A stretch of 55,222 bases of DNA from Amphimedon queenslandica (taxonomy: Eukaryota > Porifera > Demospongiae > Haplosclerida > Niphatidae). Below the pieces are notes generated by a model. The model was not told the origin of the DNA, made no database searches, and saw only the letters and a program-made list of their open reading frames with translations. This document shows, piece by piece, positions 1 to 11,202 of the stretch; the first letter of the stretch is position 1; each line of letters opens with the position of its first letter. The DNA lies in contig NW_003546304.1 in NCBI RefSeq assembly GCF_000090795.2, forward strand, positions 1-55,222, written 5' to 3'. The translations under genes were made by a program, and so were the position numbers.

Positions 1-7
1 TTTGCAG

Positions 8-390
8 TGGTTTTTTTGGTTGACATTATTGATGTATTATTCTCTCTCTTAGTTTGTTTTATTTTCCTGCTTCTAGAGCTTGCTTTGCTAGCAATAAGCA
101 TTGTCTTCTGCTATGGGTTCTATTTTCTCTCTAGTTATGGTGTTCTCCATTACACATTTCAGATATCTCTGATAGAGCAAGATTTTGGCATATTTAAAAA
201 GGCACATAAAGACACAGTTAGACGCACCATTTGTCATGCACCATTTCGACGTCTATACAGTCGACCGATTTTCAACATATTTCAAGACATGGAAATAGTG
301 ACTTATGATTTTGGTGAAATAAATGGACAGCTGGTGACACAGGATGGGATTAATAGCTACAATCGTTACTATGTACACTATGGTGACTAA
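8..390 (+). CDS. Terminal exon of an unidentified membrane protein (partial)
   Basis: An AG acceptor at 6-7 opens a reading frame that runs to a TAA at 388-390. The exon encodes about 127 residues. A long hydrophobic stretch (LLVCFIFLLLELALLAISIV) comes first and looks like one or two membrane segments. A basic, probably cytosolic tail with RRTICHAPFRRLYSRP follows and ends in NRYYVHYGD. An AATAAA lies at about 574-579, within 3' UTR distance. I recognise no family. Upstream exons lie outside the window, so the real start is not visible; the GTG at position 7 is not a start. The alternative is that this is a chance open frame. Confidence 0.4.
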
Positions 391-2122
391 AAAGAGACTC
401 AACATGTGTATACAATTACACATCACATGATATTATACAATTGCATGCAGTGGTAGCCTACACATTCATTTATTAGTTAATAGTGTATAACTGTTTACTG
501 TTTAGTAGTATTACTGTTATTTCATTTAGTAAAGAGATACAACATAATGTACATAATATGAAGCAATAGATAGAATAAAAGAAACATTAATTCATTACAA
601 AAAGCAGATCTCAGTAATGAGCTCATGATTATACTGGTATTGTATTACTGTCATCAAAATTCATCATAACTTAAAAGGTTGCAGCTCAAACCTTCTACAT
701 CAGCATAAGGACAACGGTCGATGCATATCAGAAAATGTAACAAAATTTTTTGAAGCATGTATGGACTATTTTTTCAGAAACTGGCATGTTCTTTAAAGTT
801 CCCCATATAAATAGATTAAAACTGAAAGTTACTTACTATAATACTGTTACAGTTTAGTTTAGAAAAACAAGCTACCCGCACCAGTGTTACACAAACTGAT
901 ACTGCCTTTGTTTACAATCAACTAATTTGTATAAACAAAGACATAACGCTAGCCCAAAATAAACAACAAAGTAGACCCATTATACTAATGACAATAGCTT
1001 TCACTAAAATGGTATACTTATGCATCATAAGTATTATGACCATATCCCATGTAATGGTACAATACAAAACTTAGTATACTATACTTTATGTAGGTACTAG
1101 GTAGAGTAATTATTGTGTCCTAACTCCTAATACATGTATAAGGACTACTCTGGCTAAAATATAAACCCATCAACCACTCATACAATGGAATGTCTTAATT
1201 TTGAACAGAATGACACTGCACTACCTACAAAGGGTGTTATAGTTCTTGAAGCTGAGGATGCAGTCAAGTAAACAAACTAAGATTCTTTTTCATTCTCTTC
1301 CACTGCTATCACTCCCCCATCATGGCCTCCTTCCATTATATTTCATTCATCTCTCATTTACTTTTAGGATTATAATGATATCAGTAAAATAACACAAAGA
1401 GTTTATTATGAGACAAAATTAAGAAATGGATGAGAATTGATACACCATGAGCAACAATGCATAGAAACATGTGTTGAGTGTGTGTGTGTGCCGATGTGTA
1501 GTACATGTCTTCAATCAGCCTCTTTAAAAATCTACAGCAAATAAATAAAATTAAAATAGTAGTATATCTCTTCGTCTCTTCTATTGCACAACAACATTAA
1601 CATGTGAAAACAAACATCAGAAATATTAACAATATACATGTACATGTACAATGTAAATAAATACATGCAGATATAATGCATGTACATGTGAATGCGCTGC
1701 TTGTATAAAAAGCATTGTACTTGCATTATGGATACAAGGTTAGGTTACAATTAGCCCTTCACTATTATGCCATTATTGAAAGGAGGAAAGCGTTTGCATT
1801 CTCAACTGTATGCTATCATAACAAAGGCCAACTGTATAAACTATCAGTTCCTGTTTGGAAGGTGTACACAACTAAACCATTGTTTACAATATACACAACT
1901 ACACCTGCTCTCCTCTCTCAGTTTCACAATGCATTCAATACAATATCAAGATAATGCATGGTGACTGTAGGACTAACTCACAGTGTATTGTGTACACCAT
2001 TACAGGGAGTACAACAGGTTTATTACTACCTGTACCTGTTAGTTTAACCTTCTTTTAGTTCTCTCATTTTTTACAAGTCAATTTACAATACAATGTTAAA
2101 CCAGCATTAGTTAGCATCAAAG
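391..2122. other. Spacer without a supported gene
   Basis: AT-rich spacer between the first terminal exon and the 3' end of PKMYT1. It holds a short (TG)n run near 1470-1490 and many ACATGT palindromes, for example around 1625-1690. Small open frames are short, have no homology that I recognise and lack a consistent splice context. A final PKMYT1 exon could lie here if the last recognised exon is spliced rather than read through. Confidence 0.5.
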
Positions 2123-5100
2123 TCAATAAAGCATTGTACATGTACATATGTACATTACCTCCATTAAATTCCGAGGGCCTCCGTTAACAAATCCTCTGTC
2201 TGAATGTACTCTCCTCATTGCTCTGTCAGCTCTTGGGAATGTTGCTGGACTACTTGTCAGTAATGGTGAACCAGGTCTAAATAATAATAATAATAATAAC
2301 ATCAGTCTAACTGTCACTTAAGAAAACAAGTCATTCTATTCAAAATTAATGTCTGAATGGTGCATATTTTGAACACTGTCACAATCATTTACATACTGGT
2401 CTTACAAACAAGGTGTAGCTACATGTACATGTATAAACATACTTTAAAGGCGTGGCCTCGTCTGCTGATGAGTCATCAAGATGGAGTGGAATAGGTGAAC
2501 CAGAATAAACCGGATACTGATGACATATAGGACTATGACTGGAATGAGAGAGAGAGGGGGGAAGAAAAGGAACAGAGGGATCATACATAATTTTATCAGT
2601 GTTGATATGACATAAATGTACATTTAGAATGCTTCCAATCCATCAATATTTTCAACACATACAGTGTACAGTACATGTACATGTACATAAAGTATAACTT
2701 ACTTAGTCCATGAGCCGTTGTGTTGACTGATTGATTGTTGCAATAAACTCATTCTAATATCTTCATCTTCAGAATCTAAAATACAATTAGAATATTTATT
2801 AATAAAAACTGCACCCACTCCTTACCTGATAGTGGTTCTCCCAGTGATTGTGGCTTGCCTAAAGTGGGTGGGGTCTCTGGTCTCATAGGGGAGTGGGATA
2901 ATCTCAAGAGGTTCAATAAGATGACAAAGAACCTTAGAATCCACTGGAACACTCGAGAAAATAAAGGTACCTAGTTATAAAATGATAATTACATGTTGTT
3001 GAGTTGCATAGACAAATTTGAGCTGATTCTGAAAATACATATACACGTACATGTACTCATGTTGTGTATTAAATTTGAGCTGATTCTGATCACAATTGAA
3101 TTTTTCATGAATTTTTAAAGTTGCTCCAAAATCGGGCCAAAGTCCCTGTACTATAGTACAGGGTTCTTGGTCAAATTTCGCCAAAAATCAAAAGAAGAGA
3201 ATTCTCCATTTTATATTTTTTTTCTGATACATATACATGTACTTATGTTGTGTATCAAATTTGAGCTGATTCCAATCACAATTTAATTTTTCATGAATTT
3301 TTAAAGTTGCTCCAAAACCGGGCCAAAGTCCCTGTACTACAGTACAGGGCTCTTGGTCAAAATTCGTCAAAAATAAAAAGGAGAGAATTCTCCATTTTTA
3401 TAAGTTTTTCTGATACATATACATGTACTTATGTTATATATCAAATTTGAGCTGATTCCGATCACAATTTAATTTTTCATGAATTTTTAAAGTTGCTCCA
3501 AAACAGGGCCAAAGTCCCTGTACTATAGTACAGGGTTCTTGGTCAAATTTTGCCAAAAATGAAAGGGAGAAAATTCTCCATTTTAATAATATTTTCTGAT
3601 ATATATACATGTACTAATGTCGTGTAGAAACTTTGAGCAGATTCATATCAAAATTGGACTTCAATTTTTTTAAAAGTTGCTCCAAAACCGGGACAAAGTC
3701 CCTGTACTAGTACAGGGTTGTTGGCCAAAATTTCGCCAAAAAATGACTAAGACAGAATTCTCCATTTTTATATTCTTTTCTGATACATATACATGTACAT
3801 GTACTTAAGTTGTGTATAGAAACTTTGAGGTGATTCCGATCAAAATTAATTTTTTACAAAATTTTATAAAAAGTTGCTTCAAAAGCCAAGCATGCTTCTA
3901 GCTCACTTCATCAGCTGTGGCTTATGGGAACTCCACATGTACTAGAAATGAATGTACAACTGTACAGTGCACAGTGTATAAGTGATTGAAGGGGCTGGCT
4001 TGCAATCTACATGTACATGTATGTGCTATTGTGACTGTACATTGCATTTCATGAATTTAGAGGTAAACTTCTTTGTACATGTACACATGTACAATGTAAA
4101 TAGACTCATTCCTGAGGGTTACTGTATAGCTCCAAATTTTCGACAAATTCATCAGGTACTTTTGCTTGATGAAATTTTTAACTGACAAAATTTTTGTTCC
4201 ACGTGGGTAGTATGTAGATTAATAACAAAAATGACGAAAATCAATTTTGACAAGAAATTCAGATTTTGACAAAATTTTTGACTGACAAAAATTTGGAGCT
4301 ATACGGTAATTCAATCCCAGTTACAAGTATTTAAAAAGCTTTGGGTGATTTACATGATTATTCTATCCATTAGCCCCACACAAAATAACATATTATATAA
4401 ATATACAGATAACTGACTATTTTATTCTTTAGTTTGACAGCTGGTTCAAACAGCTGCATCCTTCTCAGCTTACGATGTCCTAATATTTGATTAACACAAG
4501 GTCTTGACTGAGGATTATGACTCATCATACTGGTTAAGAGAGAGAGGAGGTCAGGGGACAAATCTACAAAACAAACAAAATATATGTAATATACATGTGG
4601 CCTCTTTCACCTCCCTCTCTCCCTCCCTCTCACTTCCCTCCTTCCCTCTCTCTCCCTCTTATGTCTCCAACTTTTAATAAAATCCTCAGGCAGCTCTCCT
4701 CTTCCCTCCCTCCCTCTCTCCTCTTCCCTCCCTCTCTCTCCTCTTCCCTCCCCCTCTCTCCCTCCCTCCTTCCCTCCCTCTCTCTCCCTCTTATGTCTCC
4801 AACTTTTAATAAAATCCTCAGGCAGCTCTCCTCTTCTCAGCATATGCCATGACTCTCCATTTGATGGTAGTTGTAGGTCACAAGCTACCTCAAGCATACT
4901 GATACCTAGACTGAACACATCAGCCCCTGGACTGAACCTTCCCTCCATTAGTTCTGGTGCCATGTAGCAAGCATCACCTTCAGAAGCTCCTTCAAAATCT
5001 AATCAATAATATGATAATTATAATTATTAATTAATTAATTGATATGAATGAACTGTGCTTGTCAGTCCTATATCTCCCCATTGTCTTACTCCACTATCAT

Positions 5101-8100
5101 CATCATCATGTGAAATTTTATCACTCTTTCTATCTCTTCCACTATACATTTACTACAAACTGTTATAATGATTATTATATTAATAAAATAATTTGTGATC
5201 TAAAATGCTAGTTTGTCAGTATAACATATATATGTACATATATTAGATTAAAAGTTGTGTTTATATTCTCCTTCATTTTTCATTTCCTCCATTGCATGAT
5301 TTAGGACCCCATTCCATGATCATAACTTCCTCTATCTCTACCACATTTTGGAGGTTAATGTTTGGAAGGTACAAAAATACATACTACCATGACACTACAT
5401 TAAAAAAGCTACTCATTCTCATATCTCAATTCTCGTATTTCCATTCTCACGTTTCAGATCCCTTTAATCTCATCCTCCTTTATTCCCCGTACCTGTATCC
5501 ATTGATGAGACCAGCCCAAAGTCTCCTAGTTTCCATGTTGTTCCCGACTGAGACAGGAATATGTTGTCTGGCTTGATGTCAAGGTGACACAGCCTATTGT
5601 CATGAAGGTGTTTGAGCCCCTAAACATGAAGAGCAACACATGTGCTGATAACCTGAACTCTTGATCTACACAGACAATACATGAAGAATGTGGTACAGTA
5701 AAACCTGCTATTGTGGACACTCTAAAATAAGGACACCTCTATAATGAGGACAGGTAGTATCAGTCCCAATACAATATAAATGTGTATTATAATGAACCTC
5801 TGAAATAAGGACAGTTTTAATTGGTCCCAAGGTGTCCGGAATAGACAGGTTTGACTGTATTGCTAATGTACATGTACACATTATCTATAGTGTGTCAGCT
5901 ATTGTGTACATGTATTAATGACTCTATCACTTGTGGTTCATTCCTTCATTTATTAGAGTCTGGATTATTTATAATTACAGCCACATTATAATAATCAGAT
6001 AAATGTCCCAAAAGCTGAAAGACAAACAATAACACCACCTGAACACACTCACATGTATTAACAGCTGCTACTATCAAATGATTAATTATCAAGCTAGTAC
6101 CAACACTGTATGTATTATTATCAATATTCAATCAATGTACATGTACATAATGTAGACTAATGGCTGTTGATACCTTTCCTATGTCCATTAATATTCTCCA
6201 TACAGTTCTCTCAGGTAGTCTTCCATGAGCATCACAATATTGTGAGAGGCTATACATACAAATAAAAATACAATAACAATAATTATTAATTAATATTATT
6301 GATAGTACATAATATCTAGAATTCATCTAGAGCATTCAATTATGCCACTTGTAACTACCGTATAGCTAGAAATTTCTGTAGCCCCAAAATTTCTCTTAAT
6401 TTTGTAGATTTGGAAAATTTTTGTAGAAATTTAATCCTTACAATTTTGGTACATATATTTAAATTAAAAGACATGGTGAATTCATAAAAATAAAATCTGC
6501 AAAAGCCAACTTGTAGAAATCTTGGGTCACAGAAATTTCTAGCAACACGATATACTATTCATAATGATGATAACAATATTCATATTCATTCATTAGGGAA
6601 TAAGTTAATAAAAGAATATCCCATGCTGAGATAAATATCATATTACCATAAAAGGGATTGGAATTCAAAAGGGAATGCTGTCAACATAATATTGAATATC
6701 ATACATGTACATGTGTACATGTACATGTGCATTATGAGATTTTCTAGTAATGCATGATGTCAAGGAAGGTCCCACATTAAACACCAATTCATAATATTGA
6801 TGATAAAATAATTCATACTGTATCTGCATGATGGGAGGAGGGACTATTGTGAATGACAAGTTGACAAAAAGACATCATCACATACCCAGCAATGATTATC
6901 ATATACATAATGTGTGTACATGTACTCATGTATAACTTGAAACAGTATAGCTACTGTATAGCAGGAAAAACTGTTATTAAAGTGAAGTACAAGCCCATTT
7001 AGGATGTTGTTAGCTCCGTTCTACTGTCACGCTACTATCAAGCTATTGTCCTTCTACTATCACATTAAGTATGTGCAGCGAAGGAGCAACAAACTACCCA
7101 CGCAAAAGTAGAGTAACTGCAGAGTAGCTACTTAGCCTTTTTTGATATGTACTTACTCTATATTGAATAAGTTTATTTTGTAAAAAGTTTGTGTCTAATA
7201 GAATCATGTATACATTCACATAGCGGAGAGGGTGGCTCAAGCAAGTTATACATCAACCAACAGTCGTTATGTGTTACCTCATTGAGCAGAGTTCAGTTTG
7301 TATGTACAGGTGCAAGTTCTCTTCCCACGCTTTATAGAACCGGATACAGTTTGGATGAGGAGGGAGGCACTCGTGTTTCTCTACCTCGTCTAATTTCTTT
7401 CTCCTAATGAAAAAAAAAACAGAGACATATAGCATCAAAATTATACCACAAACACAGTAAAATTAATGTCGTACTTCACACAAAAACATGAATATAAATT
7501 ATTAGCGGCTAGGTAGGAGTAAAATAGTGGAGAAATACTACAAACGACAAGTGCTACCATCACATCTGTTCCTATATGTATCAAATTAACAGAGCAATGT
7601 GAAAATAATTGCTTCCTCTTAAATTTCCCATAGTACACACCACACATACATTTACATGATGATGTACATGTACATACAGTGTAAGGGCTCACTCGTGGTT
7701 TCCCACAACTTCTTGTTAGTGGATTGTCAAGCTACCCTGCTATAACAGGGTAATTAATCTGACAAAAATCACGAGAGAATTCTTCACTTTTATAATTTTT
7801 TTCTAATACATATACATGCCCTTATGTTATGTTGTTCATCAACTTAGAGCTGATACCAATCAAAATTAGATTTTTTATAAATTTTCAAAGTTGCTCCAAA
7901 TGCCAAGTACAATTTACTGTATCACAGGACTTGTCAGCTCATGAAGTTAACACTAGCTCAGTTACAGCTAGTGTAGCATGCTTTGTGGGAAATAAAATAA
8001 TAATCAAACTAAATCAATAAGTTGTGAGAGTTTTAAAAAAACTACATGTATATACAGTGCCTATCACTATTCCAAAAATGGACTTCAAAAGCTTGAAACT

Positions 8101-9236
8101 TGATCACGACTACATGCAGCTGTACTGCACATGTACATGTACTTTGCCATTTTTATAATGACAACAAAAAGTTTCTTTTATGTTTATGCATGAATTTAGT
8201 TTTAAATATAGGCTGCCTCAAAGTAATGAATAACATCCCAAAATAAAAATAAATTACCTTAAAATGAATATCAAAATGAAATAACATATGTCACATGAGT
8301 CCCCATTACATCACACATGTTGCATGCATTAGCCCCGCCTCCTCCATACAGCATATAGTACACCTACCTATCCCAGCTGCCGGTAAAACGTTGTCTTGAT
8401 CTCTTAATAGCATACAGCTGACCATCCTCTCTACTCTTCACTTGAAACACTTCACCAAATGAACCCTCTCCTATCTTCTTGATAATCTCAAAACCCTAAA
8501 CAACAACAAGCATTCATTCATTGTGTGCTTTATTTTTAATAACACTATATTAAATAACAAGTACTAAATACTGAATTTTAACTCTTGGTCAATTTGCAGA
8601 TACTAATAAAAGATGCAAATCATACTCATAAAGTTGATAATAAGTTATAAATAAAACAAGCTAAAACATTTAAACATTAACAAAGAAACAATAGAAACCT
8701 TCCAAGCTAATTACTCTTCCTTATTACCTTTTCCAATTAGGATATCCTTTTTACAATTTAAACATGCGTACATGTACATGTACATTAAATTTATAATACG
8801 ATAATTACCTGTTCAAAATATGGCTCTTGAGAATCAGTGCTGTAACGTAGCCCTGAGATTGCTATAGGGAAAAGAGAGGGAAGGAGAGAAGGGAACAGAT
8901 AATGGTGTAAATGTAATTAAAAATAATAACAAGCTATTAATTAGAGTATTAATTATACAATTTCAATTAATTAATTAAGTTATGCAGCCACATGTTGCAT
9001 TTAGTCCAGTTGCTGTTTGTAGGGAACTCACGTTCATTAATGGAATCTGAGGCGAAGCTAATAGTGTGGGGTCCATCAGAGGCTACAGCGCTAGTGAATA
9101 CTCTACTGAGAGGAGGGCAGCTCTTAGCGGGGGCTTTAGGAGGGGCTTTAAATGGAGTCTTTCTCCTCTGACTGAAATATGGTTCTGGTTGGAAGAAAGG
9201 GGTCGGTCGAGGGCTGTGTAAGTGTACATCCGTCAT
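2123..9236 (-). CDS. PKMYT1: Membrane-associated Cdc2-inhibitory kinase Myt1 (12 exons)
   Basis: Wee1-family kinase that phosphorylates the inhibitory Thr/Tyr of Cdk1 at ER/Golgi membranes. Exons in transcript order: 9236-9032, 8861-8809, 8495-8368, 7403-7278, 6249-6174, 5619-5493, 4998-4804, 4563-4418, 2970-2826, 2775-2703, 2538-2443, 2276-2123. Phases agree and give 507 aa (human about 499). The start is the ATG at 9236; the longer frame upstream has no ATG. Visible motifs are the glycine loop GEGSFGEVF, the lysine in YAIKRS, the catalytic [11 protein letters not shown] and MAPELM. A hydrophobic segment ([12 protein letters not shown]) after the kinase domain matches Myt1 membrane anchoring. 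Near the C terminus GPRNL matches the Myt1 cyclin-binding RNL motif. The last exon either reads on to the TGA at 2123 or is spliced at GAG|gtaatg (2159) to an exon I could not find. It shares a promoter interval with SPRYD3. Confidence 0.9.
3000..3932 (+). repeat. Five tandem copies of a ~186-bp repeat in PKMYT1 intron 8
   Basis: The anchor GAGCTGATTC (or a one-base variant) recurs at 3077, 3263, 3449, 3635 and 3827, a period of 186-192 bp. Most units contain the palindrome CCCTGTACTATAGTACAGGG or a near copy (first at 3144-3163), then TTGGTCAAA and a GAATTCTCCATTTT block. The array ends in a module resembling the ends of the related copies near 7990 and 42370. Open frames within it are products of the repeat and are not called as genes. 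Confidence 0.85.
4120..4308. mobile_element. MITE-like element with CGTATAGC inverted ends (copy 1)
   Basis: The left end reads TACTGTATAGCTCCAAATTT. The right end, reverse-complemented, reads TACCGTATAGCTCCAAATTT, so the terminal inverted repeats match except at one base. The 189-bp element is non-coding and begins and ends in TA, which suggests a TA target site. It sits in PKMYT1 intron 8. Two more elements here share the same terminus (6356-6552 and 46002-46248). Confidence 0.75.
4608..4840 (-). repeat. Tandem duplication of the 3' end of PKMYT1 exon 7 with its splice donor
   Basis: A block with the exon end (coding LPEDFIK), the donor and flanking sequence occurs twice, 132 bp apart (ATGTCTCCAAC on + at 4661 and 4793). 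The copies are joined by pyrimidine-rich (+ strand) repeats. As 132 is 44 codons and the interval stays open, use of the distal donor would add 44 residues rich in Arg, Glu and Gly between kinase subdomains. I took the proximal donor (exon end 4804) as the main one because it matches the family length. Confidence 0.8.
5694..5859. mobile_element. pogo/Tigger-like MITE in PKMYT1 intron 5
   Basis: The left terminus is TACAGTAAAACCTGCTATTG. The right terminus reverse-complements to TACAGTCAAACCTGTCTATT, followed by GGACAC in both. Termini of the form CAGTMAAACC and a TA duplication are typical of pogo/Tigger elements. The 166-bp copy has no coding capacity and is therefore non-autonomous. Confidence 0.7.
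6356..6552. mobile_element. MITE-like element with CGTATAGC inverted ends (copy 2)
   Basis: The left end TACCGTATAGCTAGAAATTT pairs with a right end that reverse-complements to TATCGTGTTGCTAGAAATTT. The 197-bp element lies in PKMYT1 intron 4 and is non-coding. Its outer termini resemble those at 4120 and 46002, while its interior is different. Confidence 0.65.
7706..7995 (+). repeat. Single-unit copy of the dispersed repeat with tandem core
   Basis: It starts with CTTCTTGTTAGTGGATTGTC, nearly the sequence that opens the expanded copy at about 41776. It contains one core unit (AGAGCTGATACCAATCAAAA) and ends with TAGCATGCTTTGTGGGA, like the end modules at about 3930 and 42370. It lies in PKMYT1 intron 3 and suggests the unexpanded state of the element. 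Confidence 0.6.
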
Positions 9237-9381
9237 GAGGGAAGGGAAAGAGAGAGGGAGAACGGCCTTGGAGTTTGAAGAGAGTGATATTATGGTTCCC
9301 GCCAAAACCGCGGGATCTTGTGGGCGTGTCAGGCAGAGCAAAGTGGGTGCGGTCTTGGTAATCTCCCGCCCTTAAATAAAC
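9237..9381. promoter_or_regulatory. Putative bidirectional promoter between PKMYT1 and SPRYD3
   Basis: Only 145 bp separate the inferred PKMYT1 ATG (9236, -) from the SPRYD3 ATG (9382, +). The interval is more GC-rich than its surroundings, with no clear TATA box for either gene. A shared divergent promoter is inferred from geometry alone. Confidence 0.5.
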
Positions 9382-10725
9382 ATGGATCCCGGAGTGAGAC
9401 TTCACACTAAAGGCAGACACGTCTGTGGCAGGAATGCAGAAGTGGATGGGGACATATTCAAGTACAAGGGGCCGGCAGCAAACCTTGTAGGGGTAGTCAA
9501 GATAGCAGAGCCAATGTCACCAATGTTTAACTACTTTGAATATGAGATAATCGATAAAGGACAAGACACAGCCATTGGCATAGGACTGGGTGAGTACAAG
9601 TATCCCCTCGACCGTATGCCCGGTTGGAACCGCTCGGCCATTGGTTATCACGCGGACGATGGTCGCCTCTTTCATGAGAGTGGGTATGGCGAAGCATTTG
9701 GTCCACTCTGCACCCAGGGGGACAGAATGGGGTGTGGCATTCATTTCGACCCTGATCTTGATTCGGGATATGTGTACGTATTCTTTACAAAGAATGGGTC
9801 TCAGATAAAGGAACCCGTTAAAATGAAACGACCTCTCTATGGTTTCTACCCTCTCGTTGGTTTACATAGTGTAGGGGAGAAGGTCCGGTACTTAGGCCAC
9901 TGGAGGCGTGTACCTAATAGAATACAGGAACCAATGGAAACTGAACTGTCCCCTCGGACCTACTGGCTGCGGTCTAACGGTATCCGGTATGTTGACGATG
10001 GATTGACGCTAGAGTATGATGGCGATGGTCTTAACAGACAAGACGTGGGTATAGCCCAGGCTTTGTTTCCGCTCTCGTCCATGAATCATTATTTTGAGCT
10101 TGAGATCCTTGACTCTGGTCAGAATGGATGGATTGCTATAGGACTAGGCAAATCAACCTATTCATTGACAAAGCACCCGGGCTGGTGCGAGGGATCTGTT
10201 GGTTATCATGCGGACAACGGGCACCTTTACAAGGAGAAAGGTCAAGGTGATCCCTTTGGTCCCCTTTGCTCAGCTGGTGACATAATGGGGTGTGGCGTTA
10301 GATTCAACGAAGGTATTATTACTACGACTTTTAGTGAAATTGATAGCGACAGAGAAGAGGAGGAGGAGGAGGAAGAACCTATTGACAGCAATTTTATGTT
10401 TGAGATGGGCGAAGATGATGACTATTATGATGAATTTGATATTGATCCTTCTTTTCTTGGAGGGTTTGAAGCCGGCTTCCGTAGAAGGATTCTCCCTAGA
10501 TTGAATCCAGGATATAAGAAGCAATTAAGTGGAGCTGCCAAGTCTGGCCGAGACAAAGATGGTGGAGTGTCTGAGAAAAGAACTTGTACTGTTTATTTTA
10601 CAAGGAATGGCGAACTTGTTGGAGAAACCGAGTGTACTATACCTAATGGAGGATTCTACCCTCTTGTTGCTATGCTAAGTGAAGGAGAAAGGATTCGTGT
10701 TAACTTTTGTCCACTGACAGGATGA
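9382..10725 (+). CDS. SPRYD3: SPRY domain-containing protein 3 (two SPRY domains, intronless)
   Basis: One uninterrupted 447-codon frame from an ATG to a TGA. Residues about 20-175 form a first SPRY domain (NYFEYEI, PGWNRSAIGYHADDGRL, GDRMGCGI, FFTKNG). Residues about 195-310 form a second (HYFELEILDSG, PGWCEGSVGYHADNG, GDIMGCGV). The second is split by an acidic insert starting EEEEEEEEP and resumes at TVYFTRNGE with GGFYPLVAMLSEGE, ending near NFCPLTG. Human SPRYD3 (about 442 aa) has the same two domains, acidic insert and C terminus. SPRY domains bind partner proteins; the substrate is unknown. The lack of introns contrasts with the intron-dense neighbours and could mean an ancient retrocopy. 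Confidence 0.92.
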   Translation: MDPGVRLHTKGRHVCGRNAEVDGDIFKYKGPAANLVGVVKIAEPMSPMFNYFEYEIIDKGQDTAIGIGLGEYKYPLDRMPGWNRSAIGYHADDGRLFHESGYGEAFGPLCTQGDRMGCGIHFDPDLDSGYVYVFFTKNGSQIKEPVKMKRPLYGFYPLVGLHSVGEKVRYLGHWRRVPNRIQEPMETELSPRTYWLRSNGIRYVDDGLTLEYDGDGLNRQDVGIAQALFPLSSMNHYFELEILDSGQNGWIAIGLGKSTYSLTKHPGWCEGSVGYHADNGHLYKEKGQGDPFGPLCSAGDIMGCGVRFNEGIITTTFSEIDSDREEEEEEEEPIDSNFMFEMGEDDDYYDEFDIDPSFLGGFEAGFRRRILPRLNPGYKKQLSGAAKSGRDKDGGVSEKRTCTVYFTRNGELVGETECTIPNGGFYPLVAMLSEGERIRVNFCPLTG

Positions 10726-11202
10726 AAAGAGCCTTCTTACAATTATATTGTTATTATTGTTATCATTATTATTATTATTGTCATGGTTGCATTTTTAATG
10801 ATAATAACACATACTTATTAGTTTGTCATGCAAATATCTATATCCCATGGTTTTAATGAGTTGATTGGTATTTTATGTAAACTACTGAGTACCAAATATA
10901 TTTCTCCAGACATGCACTAAAATAGCAGCATCATCAGCACTAATGGCCAATTATGCTAAAGATTTGTGATGTAAAATTTTTATGCAAAGTCATTTTATTC
11001 ATTTCGCATGCACTTTTTGCAGCATTTGATTAGGGATCAAATATCATGTGATATCATAAAAATAATTCATTCATTGCCAGTTATGGTTGCAATTGATCAT
11101 GGGACTCTGCATGAATCTCTTCTCATCTGACAGTACTGCATTTTGACGCTAACGCTGAGCTTATTTTTTCATTTGTACAGTTTTAGAGAAGTCGACAGAA
11201 AG
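10726..11202. other. Spacer between SPRYD3 and receptor R1
   Basis: AT-rich sequence with an ATT/ATTATT run just after the SPRYD3 stop. I see no gene, inverted repeat or clear promoter motif. It must hold the SPRYD3 3' end and the R1 promoter. Confidence 0.5.

Noticed and set aside
1187-1273. Small + strand frame (starts MECLNFEQND) with a plausible acceptor before it and a stop or donor after it
   Set aside because: Under 30 codons, no partner exon, no recognisable family; probably chance.
2975-3370. Two similar small - strand frames containing PCT-V-QGLWP
   Set aside because: They are successive units of the 186-bp repeat, not coding genes.
4595-4852. Ser/Pro/Leu-rich + strand open frame
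   Set aside because: It is the antisense of PKMYT1 exon 7 and the pyrimidine-rich duplication.
7189-7407. + strand open frame of 72 codons
   Set aside because: Antisense of PKMYT1 exon 4, which has clear kinase homology on -.
8967-9341. Longer N terminus of PKMYT1 upstream of 9236
   Set aside because: The extension begins at a TTG, has no ATG, and runs into the promoter interval; the ATG at 9236 directly precedes the conserved N-terminal motif.
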